Positions 26,232 through 33,944 of a stretch of 46,937 nucleotides of DNA are shown here, one piece after another. Made by a program: the position numbers and the translations under genes. The first letter of the stretch is position 1, and each line of letters begins with the position of its first letter. The notes beneath the pieces were generated by a model that saw only the letters and a program-made list of their open reading frames with translations, did not search any database and had not been told where the DNA came from. The stretch spans positions 1 through 46,937 of the forward strand of contig NZ_JAFBFD010000024.1 in NCBI RefSeq assembly GCF_016909125.1. Direction: 5' to 3'. The stretch is from Enterococcus lemanii (GTDB lineage Bacteria; Bacillota; Bacilli; Lactobacillales; Enterococcaceae).

Positions 26232-26442
26232 TTATCCACAAACTTGTGGGTAAAAATATATTTTCACCATGAATAACAAAAGAAAAATCTTGATTTAACC
26301 AAAATGAGAACCTTTTAGTGAATTACCCACAGAATTATCCACACTTGACAAAGGAGTTTTCCACAATCCGTGGATAACTCTGGTGGAGATGTTGATAACT
26401 CACCAATCGTTAAGAAAAAGGATGTGTATAACTTGTGGAAAC
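26232..26442. promoter_or_regulatory. DnaA-box cluster in the prmC-ywlC gap
   Basis: Within about 210 bp I count two perfect TTATCCACA boxes on the plus strand (26232-26240 and 26335-26343) and one perfect TTATNCACA box on the minus strand (26423-26431). Two TTACCCACA boxes (26245-26253 minus, 26323-26331 plus) and TTATCCACG (26369-26377 minus) each have one mismatch, as does TTTTCCACA (26357-26365 plus). A two-mismatch box lies at 26434-26442. No AT-rich unwinding element or dnaA/dnaN gene is nearby, so this is not the replication origin. A DnaA-titrating or DnaA-regulatory site is the likely meaning. From memory, Bacillus subtilis has a DnaA-binding cluster at the same gene, ywlC. Confidence 0.85.
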
Positions 26443-27457
26443 AAAAATTTTCCAAAAAAATGAAATAAAAATGGCAGCAGACACCTTAAGACAAAATGAA
26501 CTTGTCGCCTTTCCAACTGAAACCGTTTATGGTTTAGGGGCGAATGCGACAAGTGAACAAGCAGTAAAAAAAGTCTTTGCGGTAAAAGGTCGTCCAACAG
26601 ACAATCCATTAATTGTCCATGTGCAAAACTTTGAGCAAGTTAAAAACTATGTGGCGCAATTTCATCCGCTTACGCCACAAATCGTTGAGCGATTTTGGCC
26701 AGGCCCTTTAACATTAATTTTTAAAACCAAACCCAATGCCTTTCCAAGCGTTGTTTCAGCCGGCCTTTCAACGGTTTCGTTTCGGATGCCCAATCATCCG
26801 TTGACGTTGGCATTAATTGAAGCGACCGGTGTACCATTAGTCGGCCCATCTGCCAATACTTCTGGCCGCCCAAGCCCAACAACGAGCCAACACGTTTATC
26901 ATGACTTACAAGGGAAGATTGCCGGTATTTTAGAAGGAGGGGCCACTGAAATTGGGGTTGAGTCGACCGTCTTAGATTTAAGCGATAGCCACCGAGCACC
27001 AATGATTTTACGTCCAGGTGGGGTGACGAAAGAAGAATTAGAAGCCGCACTAGGCATGGACGTCTTAGTTGATCCCCATTTAGTCAGCGAAAGCGAGGCA
27101 CCAAAATCGCCCGGCATGAAATACCAACATTACGCGCCAAGTACCAAGGTTTTGATGATTGGCCCAACCGACTGGGAAGAAGCCTTGAATTGGGCCCAAA
27201 AACAGCAGTTAAAAGTCGGCCTACAAGCTAGCCCGGAAGTCGTGCGTCGTTTTCAAAGCCAAGCGCAAGCCAGTTATTGTTACGCCGATAATCAAGTAGC
27301 GAGCGCCACCAAAGGCTTATTTGCCGGATTACGTGCTTTAGATGAAGCGGATCTAGATTATATATTCGTTGCAACCTACCCCGAAACAGGGTTAGGTACT
27401 GCCTATATGAATCGTCTAAAAAAAGCCGCGAATCAAAAGTATTTTATGAATAATTAA
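26435..27457 (+). CDS. ywlC: L-threonylcarbamoyladenylate synthase, Sua5/YwlC type
   Basis: A 340-residue enzyme that makes threonylcarbamoyl-AMP for the t6A modification at position 37 of ANN-decoding tRNAs. The YrdC/TsaC domain covers about 5-200 (A-F-P-T-E-T-V-Y-G-L-G near 30, K-G-R-P-x-x-N-P near 50, P-G-P-L-T near 90, S-A-N-x-S-G near 140). The Sua5 C-terminal domain covers about 235-335, so this is the long form. The start is a GTG, with AAAAAGGA about 12 nt upstream, and overlaps the last DnaA-like box of the cluster. It stands apart from prmC and is therefore possibly DnaA-controlled. Confidence 0.93.
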   Translation: METKIFQKNEIKMAADTLRQNELVAFPTETVYGLGANATSEQAVKKVFAVKGRPTDNPLIVHVQNFEQVKNYVAQFHPLTPQIVERFWPGPLTLIFKTKPNAFPSVVSAGLSTVSFRMPNHPLTLALIEATGVPLVGPSANTSGRPSPTTSQHVYHDLQGKIAGILEGGATEIGVESTVLDLSDSHRAPMILRPGGVTKEELEAALGMDVLVDPHLVSESEAPKSPGMKYQHYAPSTKVLMIGPTDWEEALNWAQKQQLKVGLQASPEVVRRFQSQAQASYCYADNQVASATKGLFAGLRALDEADLDYIFVATYPETGLGTAYMNRLKKAANQKYFMNN

Positions 27458-27459
27458 AT

Positions 27460-27498
27460 AAAATAGCAGAAGAACATTCGTGTTTTCTGCTATTTTTT
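27460..27498 (+). terminator. Terminator after ywlC
   Basis: A 12-bp stem AAAATAGCAGAA against TTTCTGCTATTTT with a 12-nt loop and a T-run. Confidence 0.85.
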
Positions 27499-27604
27499 CA
27501 TGATATTTTTGAAATAATTCATTTTTACGAGTAAAATCATTTCATTCTTTTTTTTGTTTGTGTTACAATCACGATATCTTATTTGAAAGGGTGTTTGGAT
27601 TTTA

Positions 27605-28846
27605 ATGGATTACAAAGAATTTGACCAAGAATTATGGAATGCAATTGCAAATGAGGGCATTCGTCAGCAAAATAATATTGAATTAATTGCTTCAGAAAAT
27701 ATCGTCTCTGAAGGCGTCATGGCTGCACAAGGAAGTATCTTAACAAACAAATATGCAGAAGGTTATCCAGGCCGCCGCTACTATGGAGGTTGTGAATTTG
27801 TTGATGTGGTAGAAACATTAGCGATTGAACGTGCCAAAGAAATTTTTGGAGCAAAATTTGCCAATGTCCAAGCACACTCAGGCTCTCAAGCCAATACAGC
27901 TGCTTATCTTTCACTTGTTGAAGCAGGTGATACCATTTTAGGGATGGACTTATCAGCTGGTGGTCATTTAACGCATGGCTCTCCCGTGAACTTTAGTGGA
28001 AAAACGTATAACTTTGTCGCTTACGGTGTGGATCCAGCCACCGAAACCATTGACTATGAAGTCGTGCGTATTTTAGCACGTAAACACCAACCAAAATTAA
28101 TCGTTGCCGGTGCCAGCGCGTATTCTCGCACCATTGATTTTGCAAAATTTAAAGAAATTGCCGATGAAGTTGGGGCAAAATTCATGGTTGATATGGCGCA
28201 CATTGCCGGTCTTGTGGCAACAGGACATCATCCAAACCCAGTTCCTTATGCCGATATCGTAACAACAACGACACACAAAACTTTACGTGGTCCACGTGGC
28301 GGCTTAATTTTAACCAATAACGAAGATTTAGCGAAAAAAATCAATAGCGCCATTTTCCCAGGTATTCAAGGTGGTCCATTAGAACACGTGATTGCTGGAA
28401 AAGCAATTGCCTTTAAAGAAGCATTACAAGATGATTTTAAAGACTACTCCGCACAAGTAATCAAAAATGCCCAAGCAATGGCGAAAGTCTTCAATCAATC
28501 AACCAAAGCACGTTTAATTTCTGGTGCAACCGATAACCATTTATTATTAGTCCAAGTAACCGATTTTGATATGACTGGTAAACAAGCCGAACAATTACTA
28601 GACACGGTGAATATTACGGTTAATAAAAACTCGATTCCATTTGAAAGTTTAAGCCCATTCCAAACAAGTGGGATTCGTATCGGAACGCCTGCAATTACTA
28701 GCCGTGGTTTTAAAGAAGAAGCCGCCGTTAAAGTTGCTCAATTAGTCTTAAAAGTGTTAGAAAATAAAGACGATGAAGCAGTCTTAGCGCAAGTGAAAGA
28801 AGAAGTGCTTGCTTTAACAGATGCGCATCCGTTGAAAGTAAAATAA
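27605..28846 (+). CDS. glyA: Serine hydroxymethyltransferase
   Basis: A 413-residue PLP enzyme that converts serine and tetrahydrofolate to glycine and methylene-tetrahydrofolate, the main one-carbon source. The PLP lysine lies in [14 protein letters not shown] near residue 224. Other hallmarks are E-L-I-A-S-E-N near 24, [13 protein letters not shown] near 51 and H-S-G-S-Q-A-N near 96. A -10-like TACAAT lies at 27564-27569, and GAAAGGG is the ribosome binding site. It is monocistronic, with terminators on both sides. No riboswitch or PurR box is evident in its short leader. Confidence 0.97.
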   Translation: MDYKEFDQELWNAIANEGIRQQNNIELIASENIVSEGVMAAQGSILTNKYAEGYPGRRYYGGCEFVDVVETLAIERAKEIFGAKFANVQAHSGSQANTAAYLSLVEAGDTILGMDLSAGGHLTHGSPVNFSGKTYNFVAYGVDPATETIDYEVVRILARKHQPKLIVAGASAYSRTIDFAKFKEIADEVGAKFMVDMAHIAGLVATGHHPNPVPYADIVTTTTHKTLRGPRGGLILTNNEDLAKKINSAIFPGIQGGPLEHVIAGKAIAFKEALQDDFKDYSAQVIKNAQAMAKVFNQSTKARLISGATDNHLLLVQVTDFDMTGKQAEQLLDTVNITVNKNSIPFESLSPFQTSGIRIGTPAITSRGFKEEAAVKVAQLVLKVLENKDDEAVLAQVKEEVLALTDAHPLKVK

Positions 28847-28854
28847 GAACACTT

Positions 28855-28887
28855 AAAAAGGCAGTAGTGAGGCTACTGCCTTTTTTT
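28855..28887 (+). terminator. Terminator after glyA
   Basis: AAAAAGGCAGTAG pairs with CTACTGCCTTTTT around a 5-nt loop, with extra T. Confidence 0.9.
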
Positions 28888-28950
28888 AATGCAATCTTTC
28901 TAGTATTTTGTTTTTTCATCTAAAAAAATCCTCATGTGAACGAACAATCC

Positions 28951-28979
28951 TTGTCTGTCAATCAAATTTGTTTTACAAT
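28951..28979 (+). promoter_or_regulatory. upp promoter
   Basis: TTGTCT (28951-28956) and TACAAT (28974-28979) with a 17-bp spacer, 30 bp before the upp start codon. Confidence 0.65.
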
Positions 28980-29008
28980 AAGAACAACAAAACAAAGGAG
29001 CGATTAGA

Positions 29009-29638
29009 ATGGGAAAATTTCAAGTAATTGATCATCCGTTAATCCAACACAAATTAACGATTATCCGCGATAAAAATTGTGGCACAAAAGTATTTCGTGA
29101 GGTAGTTGACGAAATTGCGATGTTAATGGCGTATGAAATTTCACGTGACTTACCAGTCGAAGAAGTCGTAATTGAAACACCAATGACAAAAACAACGCAA
29201 AAAATGTTGTCTGGCAAAAAAGTCGCTTTGATTCCAATTTTACGTGCAGGTTTAGGCATGGTTGATGGGATTTTACAACTATTGCCAGCCGCAAAAGTCG
29301 GACACGTTGGTTTATACCGTGACGAAGAAACCCTTGAACCACATGAGTATTTTGTGAAATTACCAGTTGATATTGATAACCGCCAATTATTAGTAGTGGA
29401 TCCAATGTTAGCAACAGGTGGTTCGGCTGTGATGGCTATTGAAGCTTTGAAAAAACGTGGCGCATCAAACATTAAATTTGTTTGTCTGGTAGCTGCTCCA
29501 GAAGGTGTGAAAGTTTTACAAGAAGCACATCCAGATGTCGATATCTACACAGCTGCTTTAGATGAGCGCTTAAATGAACAAGGCTACATCGTTCCTGGTT
29601 TAGGCGATGCGGGTGACCGTCTATTCGGTACAAAATAA
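29009..29638 (+). CDS. upp: Uracil phosphoribosyltransferase
   Basis: A 209-residue enzyme that joins uracil and PRPP to give UMP. The PRPP-binding motif D-P-M-L-A-T-G-G-S lies near residues 131-139. I-L-R-A-G-L-G-M near 76 and the C-terminal uracil-binding [12 protein letters not shown] near 193 are conserved. The length is standard. AAAGGAG lies 8-9 nt before the ATG. Its place after glyA matches other enterococci and bacilli. Confidence 0.97.
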   Translation: MGKFQVIDHPLIQHKLTIIRDKNCGTKVFREVVDEIAMLMAYEISRDLPVEEVVIETPMTKTTQKMLSGKKVALIPILRAGLGMVDGILQLLPAAKVGHVGLYRDEETLEPHEYFVKLPVDIDNRQLLVVDPMLATGGSAVMAIEALKKRGASNIKFVCLVAAPEGVKVLQEAHPDVDIYTAALDERLNEQGYIVPGLGDAGDRLFGTK

Positions 29639-29643
29639 ATCCA

Positions 29644-29684
29644 AAAAACAACGCGCACTTTGCTAAAAAGGCGCGTTGTTTTTC
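29644..29684 (+). terminator. Terminator after upp
   Basis: A 13-bp stem (AAAAACAACGCGC with GCGCGTTGTTTTT) and a 14-nt loop. Confidence 0.88.
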
Positions 29685-29695
29685 GTATCTAAATG

Positions 29696-29736
29696 TAAAA
29701 AAAGCCTAGGCTAGCGTGTTTTGCTAGTAGGCTTTG
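29696..29736 (-). terminator. Terminator of the DUF2187-like gene
   Basis: On the minus strand AAAGCCTA with CTAGC pairs with GCTAG and TAGGCTTT around a short loop with one bulged base, and seven T follow. Confidence 0.75.
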
Positions 29737-29741
29737 GCTGA

Positions 29742-29981
29742 TTAACTAATCTTCTTTAAATGTTTGTAATTAATCGTGATCACACCGTTACTTCTACGCA
29801 TTAAATCACGATTACCGTGTGTTTCATCGATTTCAATAATGGCTGAATTGCGAAGTTGTTTAACGACGGTACCAGTTTCAGCGTGCTCTTGAACGATAAA
29901 ACTTACCGGCGTATCAATCTCAAATTCTAAGCCAATAGGTGACGGGACAATTGTAGTTTCAAACTTGCCAAATGATGCCAT
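29742..29981 (-). CDS. Small DUF2187/YkvS-like protein
   Basis: A 79-residue protein resembling the YkvS/DUF2187 family: small, KOW-like beta proteins that end with a conserved V-x-I-N-Y-K-x-L-K-K-I. The pattern here is G-T-V-V-K-Q-L-R-N-S-A-I-I-E-I near residues 37-51 and I-N-Y-K-H-L-K-K-I at the end. The function of the family is not known to me. GGGAGG lies about 12 nt before the ATG. It is a single gene facing upp, with its own terminator. Confidence 0.75.
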   Translation of the reverse strand: MASFGKFETTIVPSPIGLEFEIDTPVSFIVQEHAETGTVVKQLRNSAIIEIDETHGNRDLMRRSNGVITINYKHLKKIS

Positions 29982-30192
29982 GTTTTAAAAAACCTCCCTT
30001 TCATTAAAAACATTATACCATATTTTTCGCAAAATGAGAAATTTTCAAGAAAAAGCGTTTCATTCTTTCATTTTTGTTTAATTTTAGGGGTGAAAAAGGA
30101 AAGATAGAATTGCTGAAACATTGACACTTCCTTACGTTAAAAGTATGATTAACAAAATATTCAAAACGATTTATAGTGGAGGGGAAAAAATT

Positions 30193-30735
30193 ATGGCGCT
30201 CGTAACGAAGAGACTAATTTTGCGGTCGTGGAAAGAATCAGATGCAGAAAATTTATTTGAACAAGCCAAAGACCCTAATGTTGGACCATCTGCTGGTTGG
30301 TCACCTCACCAAAATGTTGATGAAAGCCGTGAGGTAATAAAAAATGTCTTTTGTAAACAAGAATGTTATGCGATTTGCTTAAAAGAAGAAGATGCACCGA
30401 TTGGTTGTATTGGATTGAAACTCAATGAAAGCACTGAGATGACAAAAAGTGATGAGGAATGCGAATTGAGCTACTGGGTAGGGAAAAACTTTTGGGGCCA
30501 AGGCTTAATTCCTGAAGCAGCTAGTGAACTCATTCGTCATGGCTTTGAAGAATTAAACATGACTCAGATTTGGTGTGGATATTATGATGGCAATATGAAA
30601 TCAAAAAGAGTACAAGAGAAAATCGGTTTTGTTTATCATCATACATGCCAAGAAGTGCCAGTCCCACTTTTAGGTGAAACTAAAATCGGCCATATAAATC
30701 ATCTGACCAAAGAACGGTGGTTGGCAAGGCAGTGA
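30193..30735 (+). CDS. GNAT-family N-acetyltransferase
   Basis: A 180-residue acetyltransferase of the RimJ/RimL branch. It starts T-K-R-L-I-L-R-S-W, typical of the group, and has the acetyl-CoA motif W-G-Q-G-L-I-P-E-A near 98-106 and N-x-K-S-K-R-V-Q-E-K-I-G-F near 130-143. The ATG at 30193 follows GGAGGGG at good spacing. In-frame sequence upstream lacks a ribosome binding site. The substrate is unknown. It lies in a more AT-rich, loosely packed stretch of accessory genes. Confidence 0.85.
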   Translation: MALVTKRLILRSWKESDAENLFEQAKDPNVGPSAGWSPHQNVDESREVIKNVFCKQECYAICLKEEDAPIGCIGLKLNESTEMTKSDEECELSYWVGKNFWGQGLIPEAASELIRHGFEELNMTQIWCGYYDGNMKSKRVQEKIGFVYHHTCQEVPVPLLGETKIGHINHLTKERWLARQ

Positions 30736-30775
30736 CTTTGATGACCTGTCTATCTATCTTTACTAAATAACAAAA

Positions 30776-30826
30776 TAAAAACTTAGGAAGCCAAACGAAC
30801 CTTATGGATTTCTAAGCTTTTTTTAT
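30776..30826 (+). terminator. Probable terminator after the second GNAT gene
   Basis: CTTAGGAA pairs with TTTCTAAG (one G-T pair) across a 19-nt loop, followed by C and seven T. The long loop makes it weaker than the others. Confidence 0.5.
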
Positions 30827-30925
30827 ATTAAAAGTAAAATATAAAGAGTGGCAACGTAGAATGAATGGTATGGTATTATTAAATCGTGTTCACAATCAAA
30901 AAGCTTGTCATAGGAGATGAATGAA

Positions 30926-31471
30926 ATGGCAAATACAATTGGCGTTGTCTTTGTAGGTTTAAATGGTGCTGGCAAATCAACACTCGCAAAATATGTTGGT
31001 AAGAAACTCGAATTTGATGTATTAGAGGTAGAAGATTTTTGGTTTGAAACACCGTATGATTATCAAAATCCACGAAAATCTCCCGAAGTAAGTCAGTTAA
31101 TGTTGGATACAATTGAACAATCGAGTAACGGATTTATTATTGCTGGTAATATTTCTAATCTTTCAAAAAAAATAGAAGCATATCTATCGTTGGTTGTTTA
31201 TGTGGATGTTGCAAAAGAAGTTCGAGTCCAAAGGGTCATTCAAAGAGAGAAAAATCGGTACGGTTTTTTGGAAAAAGGAACCGATCTTTACAATGAGCGA
31301 CAAGATTTTTTAACTTTCGTTCAAGCTAGAACACCAGACACCATTTTCTCATGGATTGAAAGAACAAACATTCCAATGCTTAAAATCGATGGAACGAACA
31401 CGTTTGAACAAAATACATCGATTATCCAACAAAAATTGTTAACATTGTCATATAGTACGGAGATGAAATAA
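30926..31471 (+). CDS. P-loop NTPase of the small-molecule kinase type
   Basis: A 181-residue protein with a Walker A G-L-N-G-A-G-K-S-T near residues 11-19, followed by the D-x-W of V-E-D-F-W near 40 and a V-V-Y-V-D segment near 95 with an Arg-rich lid (R-V-Q-R-V-I-Q-R-E-K-N-R). This layout resembles shikimate kinase, adenylate kinase or AAA-17/18 proteins. I do not recognise the exact family or substrate. The ATG at 30926 has AGGAG 9 nt upstream. An ATG three codons earlier touches that site. A 26-codon reading frame starts immediately after its stop (31472). Confidence 0.7.
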   Translation: MANTIGVVFVGLNGAGKSTLAKYVGKKLEFDVLEVEDFWFETPYDYQNPRKSPEVSQLMLDTIEQSSNGFIIAGNISNLSKKIEAYLSLVVYVDVAKEVRVQRVIQREKNRYGFLEKGTDLYNERQDFLTFVQARTPDTIFSWIERTNIPMLKIDGTNTFEQNTSIIQQKLLTLSYSTEMK

Positions 31472-31552
31472 ATGTTAAACAGAGTAGACAAAATAGCCAT
31501 AGAAGTATTTGGGCTTTTTTCGAATTTAGCGCAACACGCCAGCTATGATTAG
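31472..31552 (+). other. 26-codon reading frame directly after the P-loop gene, possible gene remnant
   Basis: The ATG at 31472 follows the previous TAA with no gap, with GGAGATG about 10 nt before it. It encodes M-L-N-R-V-D-K-I-A-I-E-V-F and so on to a TAG. I recognise no family. It could be a leaderless-coupled small protein or the start of a gene lost by deletion. The sequence up to the tRNA promoter at 31678 holds nothing else I can identify. Confidence 0.25.
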
Positions 31553-31677
31553 TGCGCGCTATTTTAAAACAAAAGCAAAAAATAGTTCGTCTCTATTAAG
31601 TCGCTGGTTTAAGTGATTTTATACTAGCGTTATAGTAATTATTTAACAGAGTTTATATACTTTTTTCATTTCCCCCC

Positions 31678-31706
31678 TTTACAATTTTTTCTTTTTCTTC
31701 TATAAT
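31678..31706 (+). promoter_or_regulatory. tRNA-Thr promoter
   Basis: TTTACA (31678-31683) and TATAAT (31701-31706) with a 17-bp spacer, 13 bp before the mature tRNA 5' end. Confidence 0.8.
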
Positions 31707-31719
31707 TTTAATCAGATTT

Positions 31720-31792
31720 GCCAGCTTAGCTCAGTCGGTAGAGCAACGCACTCGTAACGCGTAGGTCACAGGTTCGATTCCTGCAGCTGGCA
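31720..31792 (+). tRNA. tRNA-Thr (anticodon CGU)
   Basis: A 73-nt cloverleaf. The acceptor stem GCCAGCT pairs with AGCTGGC and the discriminator is A. The D arm is GCTC/GAGC. The anticodon loop CTCGTAA has CGT at 31753-31755, which reads ACG codons, and the T loop is TTCGATT. CCA is not encoded. Two stem positions are A-C mismatches: the loop-closing pair of the anticodon stem (31750 with 31758) and the first pair of the T stem (31768 with 31784). The gene is solitary, with its own promoter and terminator. Confidence 0.9.
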
Positions 31793-31803
31793 TAAACATA
31801 GCG

Positions 31804-31841
31804 AAAAAGTCCATGGATCACATTCATCCCTGGACTTTTTT
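31804..31841 (+). terminator. Terminator after tRNA-Thr
   Basis: AAAAAGTCCA-GGAT pairs with ATCC-TGGACTTTTT with one internal mismatch, ending in T. The following 160 bp up to rodA contain a TATAAT at 31965-31970 and no other feature I can see. Confidence 0.8.
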
Positions 31842-32003
31842 GCTATTTTTAAAAGGAGCGTTCTTTTTTAATTACTCGGTCTTGTTAGCGCTGAACGTTG
31901 ACTTTGAACCGTTAAAATTTCCTCAAACTTCTTCCCTTGGGTTTCTTTTCTACTAAATACCCTCTATAATAGAGAAGTATTTCTTAAGAAAAGAGCGAAT
32001 AAA

Positions 32004-33179
32004 ATGAATAAAAATATTTTTCGTAACGACAATCGGATTGACTATGGCGTTATTTTGCCGGTCTTTTTACTTTGTTTAGTCGGCCTGGCCTCGTTATATG
32101 TGGCTTTTGATCAGATGCCGTATTTTACAGGGGATCCGTTAAAAGAAGTAGGGAAACAAGCACTGTGGTACGGTGTAGGTGTCCTAGCCGTTTTGATTAT
32201 TATGCGCATCAAGTCAAAATGGCTATGGAAGTTAACGCCCTTGATTTATGGGGTGGGGTTACTTGTAATGGGGTTGTTGGTTAAGTTTTATGACCAAGCA
32301 ACCTATGAAGCAACCGGGTCAAAAAACTGGTTTCGTTTTGCCGGCTTTAGTTTGCAACCAGCCGAGTTGATGAAAATTGCGGTTATTTTAATGTTGGCAC
32401 TGGTTGTCACCCAACACAATGCGCAATATCGGAAAATGGCGACACTTAAAACCGATGGGCTTTTAATTGCTAAAATGCTTGCGGTAATGTTACCGGTATT
32501 GGTTTTAATTATGCTTCATGATGATTTTGGCTCCATGCTGGTTTTCTTAGCAATTTTTGGTGGCGTTTTTCTGATGTCAGGGATTTCTTGGAAAATTATT
32601 TGGCCGACAATCGGTACGGCAGTTGCTGTTGGTGGGGGAACGATCTTCTTAGTGATGAGTGATACTGGTCGTGAATTTTTATATAAACTTGGTTTTAAAG
32701 CGTATCAGTTCAAGCGCATTGATGCTTGGTTAGATCCTTTTCACGATGTACAAGGAAGCTCTGGCCAGGTTGCGAAGTCTCTCATGGCGATTGGTTCGGG
32801 TGGCATGACGGGCAAAGGGTTTAACGTGAGTGAAGTGTATGTACCGGTTCGTGAATCCGATATGATTTTTTCAATTATTGGGGAAAATTTTGGTTTTATC
32901 GGTAGTACGTTTGTCATCCTGCTTTATTTTTTATTGATTTACCGCATGATTCGGGTTTGTTTTGATACGAATAATGAATTTTATACGTATATTTCAACCG
33001 GTATTATTATGATGATTTTATTTCATGTTTTTGAAAATATTGGGGCCAATATCGGCTTATTACCGCTAACGGGGATTCCGTTACCATTTATTAGTCAAGG
33101 GGGTTCTGCACTCCTGAGTAATATGATTGGGATTGGCTTAATTTTATCGATGCGTTATCAAACGCCAACAGATTTATAA
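32004..33179 (+). CDS. rodA: Rod-shape peptidoglycan glycosyltransferase RodA (SEDS family)
   Basis: A 391-residue SEDS-family membrane enzyme that polymerises lipid II with a partner class B PBP. About ten membrane segments are visible. The family block W-F-R-F-A-G-F-S-L-Q-P-A-E-L-M-K-I-A lies near residue 108-125, followed by H-D-D-F-G-S near 172 (catalytic Asp region), R-I-D-A-W-L-D-P near 237 and G-I-P-L-P-F-I-S-Q-G-G-S near 358-369. RodA rather than FtsW is suggested by the short N-terminus and the Q-G-S-S-G-Q segment. Its last base is the first base of an ATG, but the next gene probably starts 15 bp later. Confidence 0.9.
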   Translation: MNKNIFRNDNRIDYGVILPVFLLCLVGLASLYVAFDQMPYFTGDPLKEVGKQALWYGVGVLAVLIIMRIKSKWLWKLTPLIYGVGLLVMGLLVKFYDQATYEATGSKNWFRFAGFSLQPAELMKIAVILMLALVVTQHNAQYRKMATLKTDGLLIAKMLAVMLPVLVLIMLHDDFGSMLVFLAIFGGVFLMSGISWKIIWPTIGTAVAVGGGTIFLVMSDTGREFLYKLGFKAYQFKRIDAWLDPFHDVQGSSGQVAKSLMAIGSGGMTGKGFNVSEVYVPVRESDMIFSIIGENFGFIGSTFVILLYFLLIYRMIRVCFDTNNEFYTYISTGIIMMILFHVFENIGANIGLLPLTGIPLPFISQGGSALLSNMIGIGLILSMRYQTPTDL

Positions 33180-33193
33180 TGGAGGAAAAAAAG

Positions 33194-33553
33194 ATGGTCA
33201 CACTTTACTGGTATCCAAAATGTAGTACTTGTCAAAAAGCAAAAAAATGGCTCGAAAATAATCAAATCGAAGTAGAATATATTGATTTAGTCAGTCAAAC
33301 ACCAAGTGCCGAAACAATCAAAAATTGGCTGGCAACGAGTGAGGTACCAATCCGTCGTTTCTTTAATACAAGCGGACAAAAATATCGCGAGCAAGGCTTG
33401 AAAGATTTGGTTGCAAGTTATACACTAGATGAAGCTAGCCAGAAATTAAGTAGCGATGGCATGTTAATCAAACGCCCAATTTTAGTCAAAGACGGGCAAT
33501 TTTTAACAAATGGCTTTAAAGAAAGTGATTATGCGGAGGTTTTGTCAAAGTGA
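33194..33553 (+). CDS. ArsC/Spx-family thioredoxin-fold protein, YusI-like
   Basis: A 119-residue member of the arsenate reductase/Spx family. Cys10 and Cys13 form C-S-T-C. The R-R-F-F-N-T-S-G block near residue 54 and K-R-P-I-L-V near 93 are characteristic. It lacks Spx-specific features that I can confirm, so a YusI/YffB-like reductase of unknown substrate is the safer call. The start at 33194 has GGAGG 8 nt upstream. The earlier in-frame ATG at 33179 overlaps the rodA stop. It overlaps gcvH as GTGA, as yusI and gcvH are adjacent in Bacillus. Confidence 0.82.
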   Translation: MVTLYWYPKCSTCQKAKKWLENNQIEVEYIDLVSQTPSAETIKNWLATSEVPIRRFFNTSGQKYREQGLKDLVASYTLDEASQKLSSDGMLIKRPILVKDGQFLTNGFKESDYAEVLSK

Positions 33554-33888
33554 AAGCACCAGTATTTAAGAAAAAAGATAATTTATGGATTTTATTTAAT
33601 GGTAAAGAATACGTGATTGGCTTAACGCAAGAAGCAAGTGAAGAACTTGGAGCAATTACTTATGCAGCTTTACCAAAAGTGAATCAAAAAATGACGGCCG
33701 GCGAGATGCTAGTTGAGCTAGAAGCTGAAAAAGCGGTGAGTGAGTTTACCTGTCCATTAGCTGGTGTGATTTCATCAATTAACGAAAAGATTGACACACA
33801 AAATAATGATTACAATGATAACGACGAAATGAACGACTGGTTAGTGAGTCTAAAAGACGTTGATCCAGCAGATTTTGAAAAATTATAA
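33550..33888 (+). CDS. gcvH: Glycine cleavage system H-like lipoyl-carrier protein
   Basis: A 112-residue lipoyl-domain protein. The lipoylated lysine is Lys61 in E-L-E-A-E-K-A-V-S-E, with the following P-L-A-G-V-I-S-S-I-N and N-D-W-L-V family features. The start is GTG with GGAGG upstream, overlapping the previous stop codon. No other glycine cleavage genes (gcvT, gcvP) are near. In Firmicutes, stand-alone GcvH serves as the relay for lipoyl groups from octanoyltransferase to 2-oxoacid dehydrogenases, which is the likely job here. Confidence 0.88.
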   Translation: MKAPVFKKKDNLWILFNGKEYVIGLTQEASEELGAITYAALPKVNQKMTAGEMLVELEAEKAVSEFTCPLAGVISSINEKIDTQNNDYNDNDEMNDWLVSLKDVDPADFEKL

Positions 33889-33891
33889 AAA

Positions 33892-33942
33892 GTTAAAAAA
33901 ACCAGAAAACAAGCGCCTGACGCTGTTTTCTGGTTTTTTAAC
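33892..33942. terminator. Terminator after gcvH
   Basis: A stem of about 19 bp (GTTAAAAAAACCAGAAAACA against its complement, one bulge) around a 12-nt loop. It is T-rich on both strands. Confidence 0.88.
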
Positions 33943-33944
33943 TA

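Noticed and set aside
26232-26442. Chromosomal replication origin
   Set aside because: The DnaA boxes are clear, but there is no dnaA/dnaN gene and no AT-rich unwinding region, and the flanking genes are not origin neighbours.
28935-28952. PurR box upstream of upp
   Set aside because: CGAACAAT matches half of a PurBox, but the AWWWC half and a second inverted copy at the usual spacing are missing.
30121-30192. Longer start for the second GNAT protein at 30121
   Set aside because: The extra residues have no family match, and the strong GGAGGGG site lies inside them, ahead of ATG 30193.
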